Below, in pieces: positions 63,093-64,000 of a DNA stretch of 64,000 nt. Origin of the DNA: JAGOUB01 sp964640945 (GTDB taxonomy: Bacteria; Patescibacteriota; Gracilibacteria; Peribacterales; Peribacteraceae); the NCBI GenBank assembly GCA_964640945.1, contig CAZXIV010000001.1:124001-188000 (forward strand), written 5' to 3'. A model generated the notes under the pieces. That model saw nothing but the letters and a program-made list of their open reading frames with translations. It was not told the origin of the DNA and searched no databases. How positions within the stretch are numbered: the first letter of the stretch is position 1; each line of letters opens with the position of its first letter. The position numbers and the translations under genes were made by a program.

Positions 63093-63103
63093 GCTACTGA
63101 CCC
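63028..63103 (-). tRNA. tRNA-Lys (CTT anticodon)
   Basis: Acceptor GGGTCAG/CTGACCC, anticodon loop CTCTTAA (CUU), T-arm GTGGG-TTCAAGT-CCCAC, CCA encoded. Its 3' end lies inside the recombinase coding frame on the other strand. Confidence 0.95.
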
Positions 63104-63163
63104 ATGGTGTGAAAACCGCGAGAGCCCGCAAACAGTACTAGAAGCATGCCTTCCAGGCAACGC

Positions 63164-64000
63164 CTAGAAGACCTTCCGGGGGTGGGCAAGTCGATGTCCG
63201 GCCGAAATAAGGAGGGCCACGGGCAGGCCAGCGTGCCAGGCGACGGTATTGGGAATCTCGATCGAAGCGTGAATGTCCCGCCCTTGGCGGATCTCCGCCA
63301 GCTGTTCGTCCGTCAGGTCGATGCCTGGCAGCACCTTCAGCACGTCTTTAAGCGGGGTGACAGCCGTCCAACGCGCCTCAGCGGGAGCCGACGCACCCGC
63401 CACCGACCACTCCCCTACCTTCGTGCGGCGGAGGCCCGCCAAGTAGGCGCCGCAGCGCAGGCTCTGGCCCAGATCGTGGGCGAGCGAACGGATGTAGGTC
63501 CCCGAGCCGCAGCGTACTTTCAGCACCAGGTTCGGGTAGGCGTACGACACCACCTCACAACTCTCGATCACCACCTCGCGCTCGGGCATGGCCACCACCT
63601 CGCCCCGACGGGCCTTGTCGTACGCCCGCTCACCATCAATATGCACAGCGCTATGCGCCGGCGGGGCCTGGCGGATCTTGCCGACGAAGCGGTCGCGGAT
63701 GGTACTAAGCACGGCTTCAACCTCCGGCTCGGGCACGCCGGGCTTGCGCGCCACTATCTCCAGCTGGCCGTCGCGGTCGTACGTAGAGCTCACCGTTCCG
63801 AATGTCACCTCGGCCACGTATTCCTTGGGCAACCCGGTAAAGAGTTCGACGATCTTGAGTGCCTTCGCGCCTACGGCCAGCACGAGCAAGCCGGAGGCAG
63901 CCGGATCGAGCGTGCCCAGGTGGCCGATCGAACGCTCCGAAAGAGCGCGGCGGACAGCCGCCACCACATCGTGACTGGTGGGTCCGACGGGTTTATCGAC
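63164..64000 (-). CDS. truB: tRNA pseudouridine-55 synthase (5' end beyond window)
   Basis: Open to the right edge: DKPVGPTSHDVVAAVRR, GHLGTLDPAASGLLVLAVG (catalytic Asp of LDP), YVAEVTFG, QAPPAHSAVHIDGERAYDKAR, VRCGSGTYIRSLAHDLG and a C-terminal PUA-like part. Makes pseudouridine 55 in the tRNA T-loop. Only the first few residues are missing. Confidence 0.93.
   Translation of the reverse strand, partial: VDKPVGPTSHDVVAAVRRALSERSIGHLGTLDPAASGLLVLAVGAKALKIVELFTGLPKEYVAEVTFGTVSSTYDRDGQLEIVARKPGVPEPEVEAVLSTIRDRFVGKIRQAPPAHSAVHIDGERAYDKARRGEVVAMPEREVVIESCEVVSYAYPNLVLKVRCGSGTYIRSLAHDLGQSLRCGAYLAGLRRTKVGEWSVAGASAPAEARWTAVTPLKDVLKVLPGIDLTDEQLAEIRQGRDIHASIEIPNTVAWHAGLPVALLISAGHRLAHPRKVF

Overview
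The window reads as a chromosomal stretch of a small-genome bacterium, most likely a Patescibacteria/CPR lineage (possibly near Peregrinibacteria/Peribacteria; this placement is inference). Core genes use the standard code with TGA as stop, intergenic spaces are short, all six tRNAs carry an encoded CCA, and lineage-typical surface genes are present (DUF11 protein ending in an LPATG-type sorting signal, VanW protein, DsbA-like protein, solute-binding protein). Moderately GC-rich core blocks alternate with AT-richer accessory blocks that sit beside tRNA genes.

Layout. 1-3830: accessory operon with a PLP decarboxylase followed by a HAD phosphatase-glycosyltransferase fusion cut by the left edge, plus a histidine-phosphatase-like gene. 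4270-12610: phage-satellite-like block (ParB-methyltransferase, second methyltransferase, small and large terminase, two PD-(D/E)XK nucleases, large serine recombinase) with no capsid gene. 12616-18553: defence-type DUF4011/SF1 helicase/Vsr-like nuclease/DUF3320 protein split by a frameshift, and a partner gene, ending at tRNA-Gln. 18.9-41.7 kb: core block with the DUF11 surface protein, tRNA-Val, secG, a solute-binding protein, rplI, Nudix, tRNA-Ile(UAU), cold-shock protein, msrB, a zinc regulator/uptake operon (fur-znuA-znuC-yibE/F-znuB), cca, nfo, gap, pgeF-like, dnaK, obg. 41.8-44.25 kb: tRNA-Phe, tRNA-Ala and a tandem array of about 0.9-kb units. 44.27-51.8 kb: core/surface block (ECF sigma and its membrane partner, type II NADH dehydrogenase, VanW, DsbA). 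51.9-63.1 kb: accessory region with an OLD nuclease/DUF2130 pair, a divergent MutS-like ATPase, a DUF5681 protein, a pseudoknotted RNA candidate and a second serine recombinase that reads into tRNA-Lys. truB starts beyond the right edge.

The strongest new signal is a family of small units bounded by copies of the 3' end of tRNA-Ala (GCTCCACCA). Two lie in tandem directly behind tRNA-Ala. Related boundary repeats recur, inverted, at 53.7-57.7 kb, where they frame the OLD/DUF2130 pair. Other structure not explained by the genes: tRNA 5'-fragment plus stem-loop elements beside tRNA-Ile, tRNA-Phe and tRNA-Ala, with covariation between the two tRNA-Ala copies; a 47-nt covarying leader hairpin shared by two members of a three-gene paralogous family; and a pseudoknotted RNA candidate of about 143 nt at 60189-60331.
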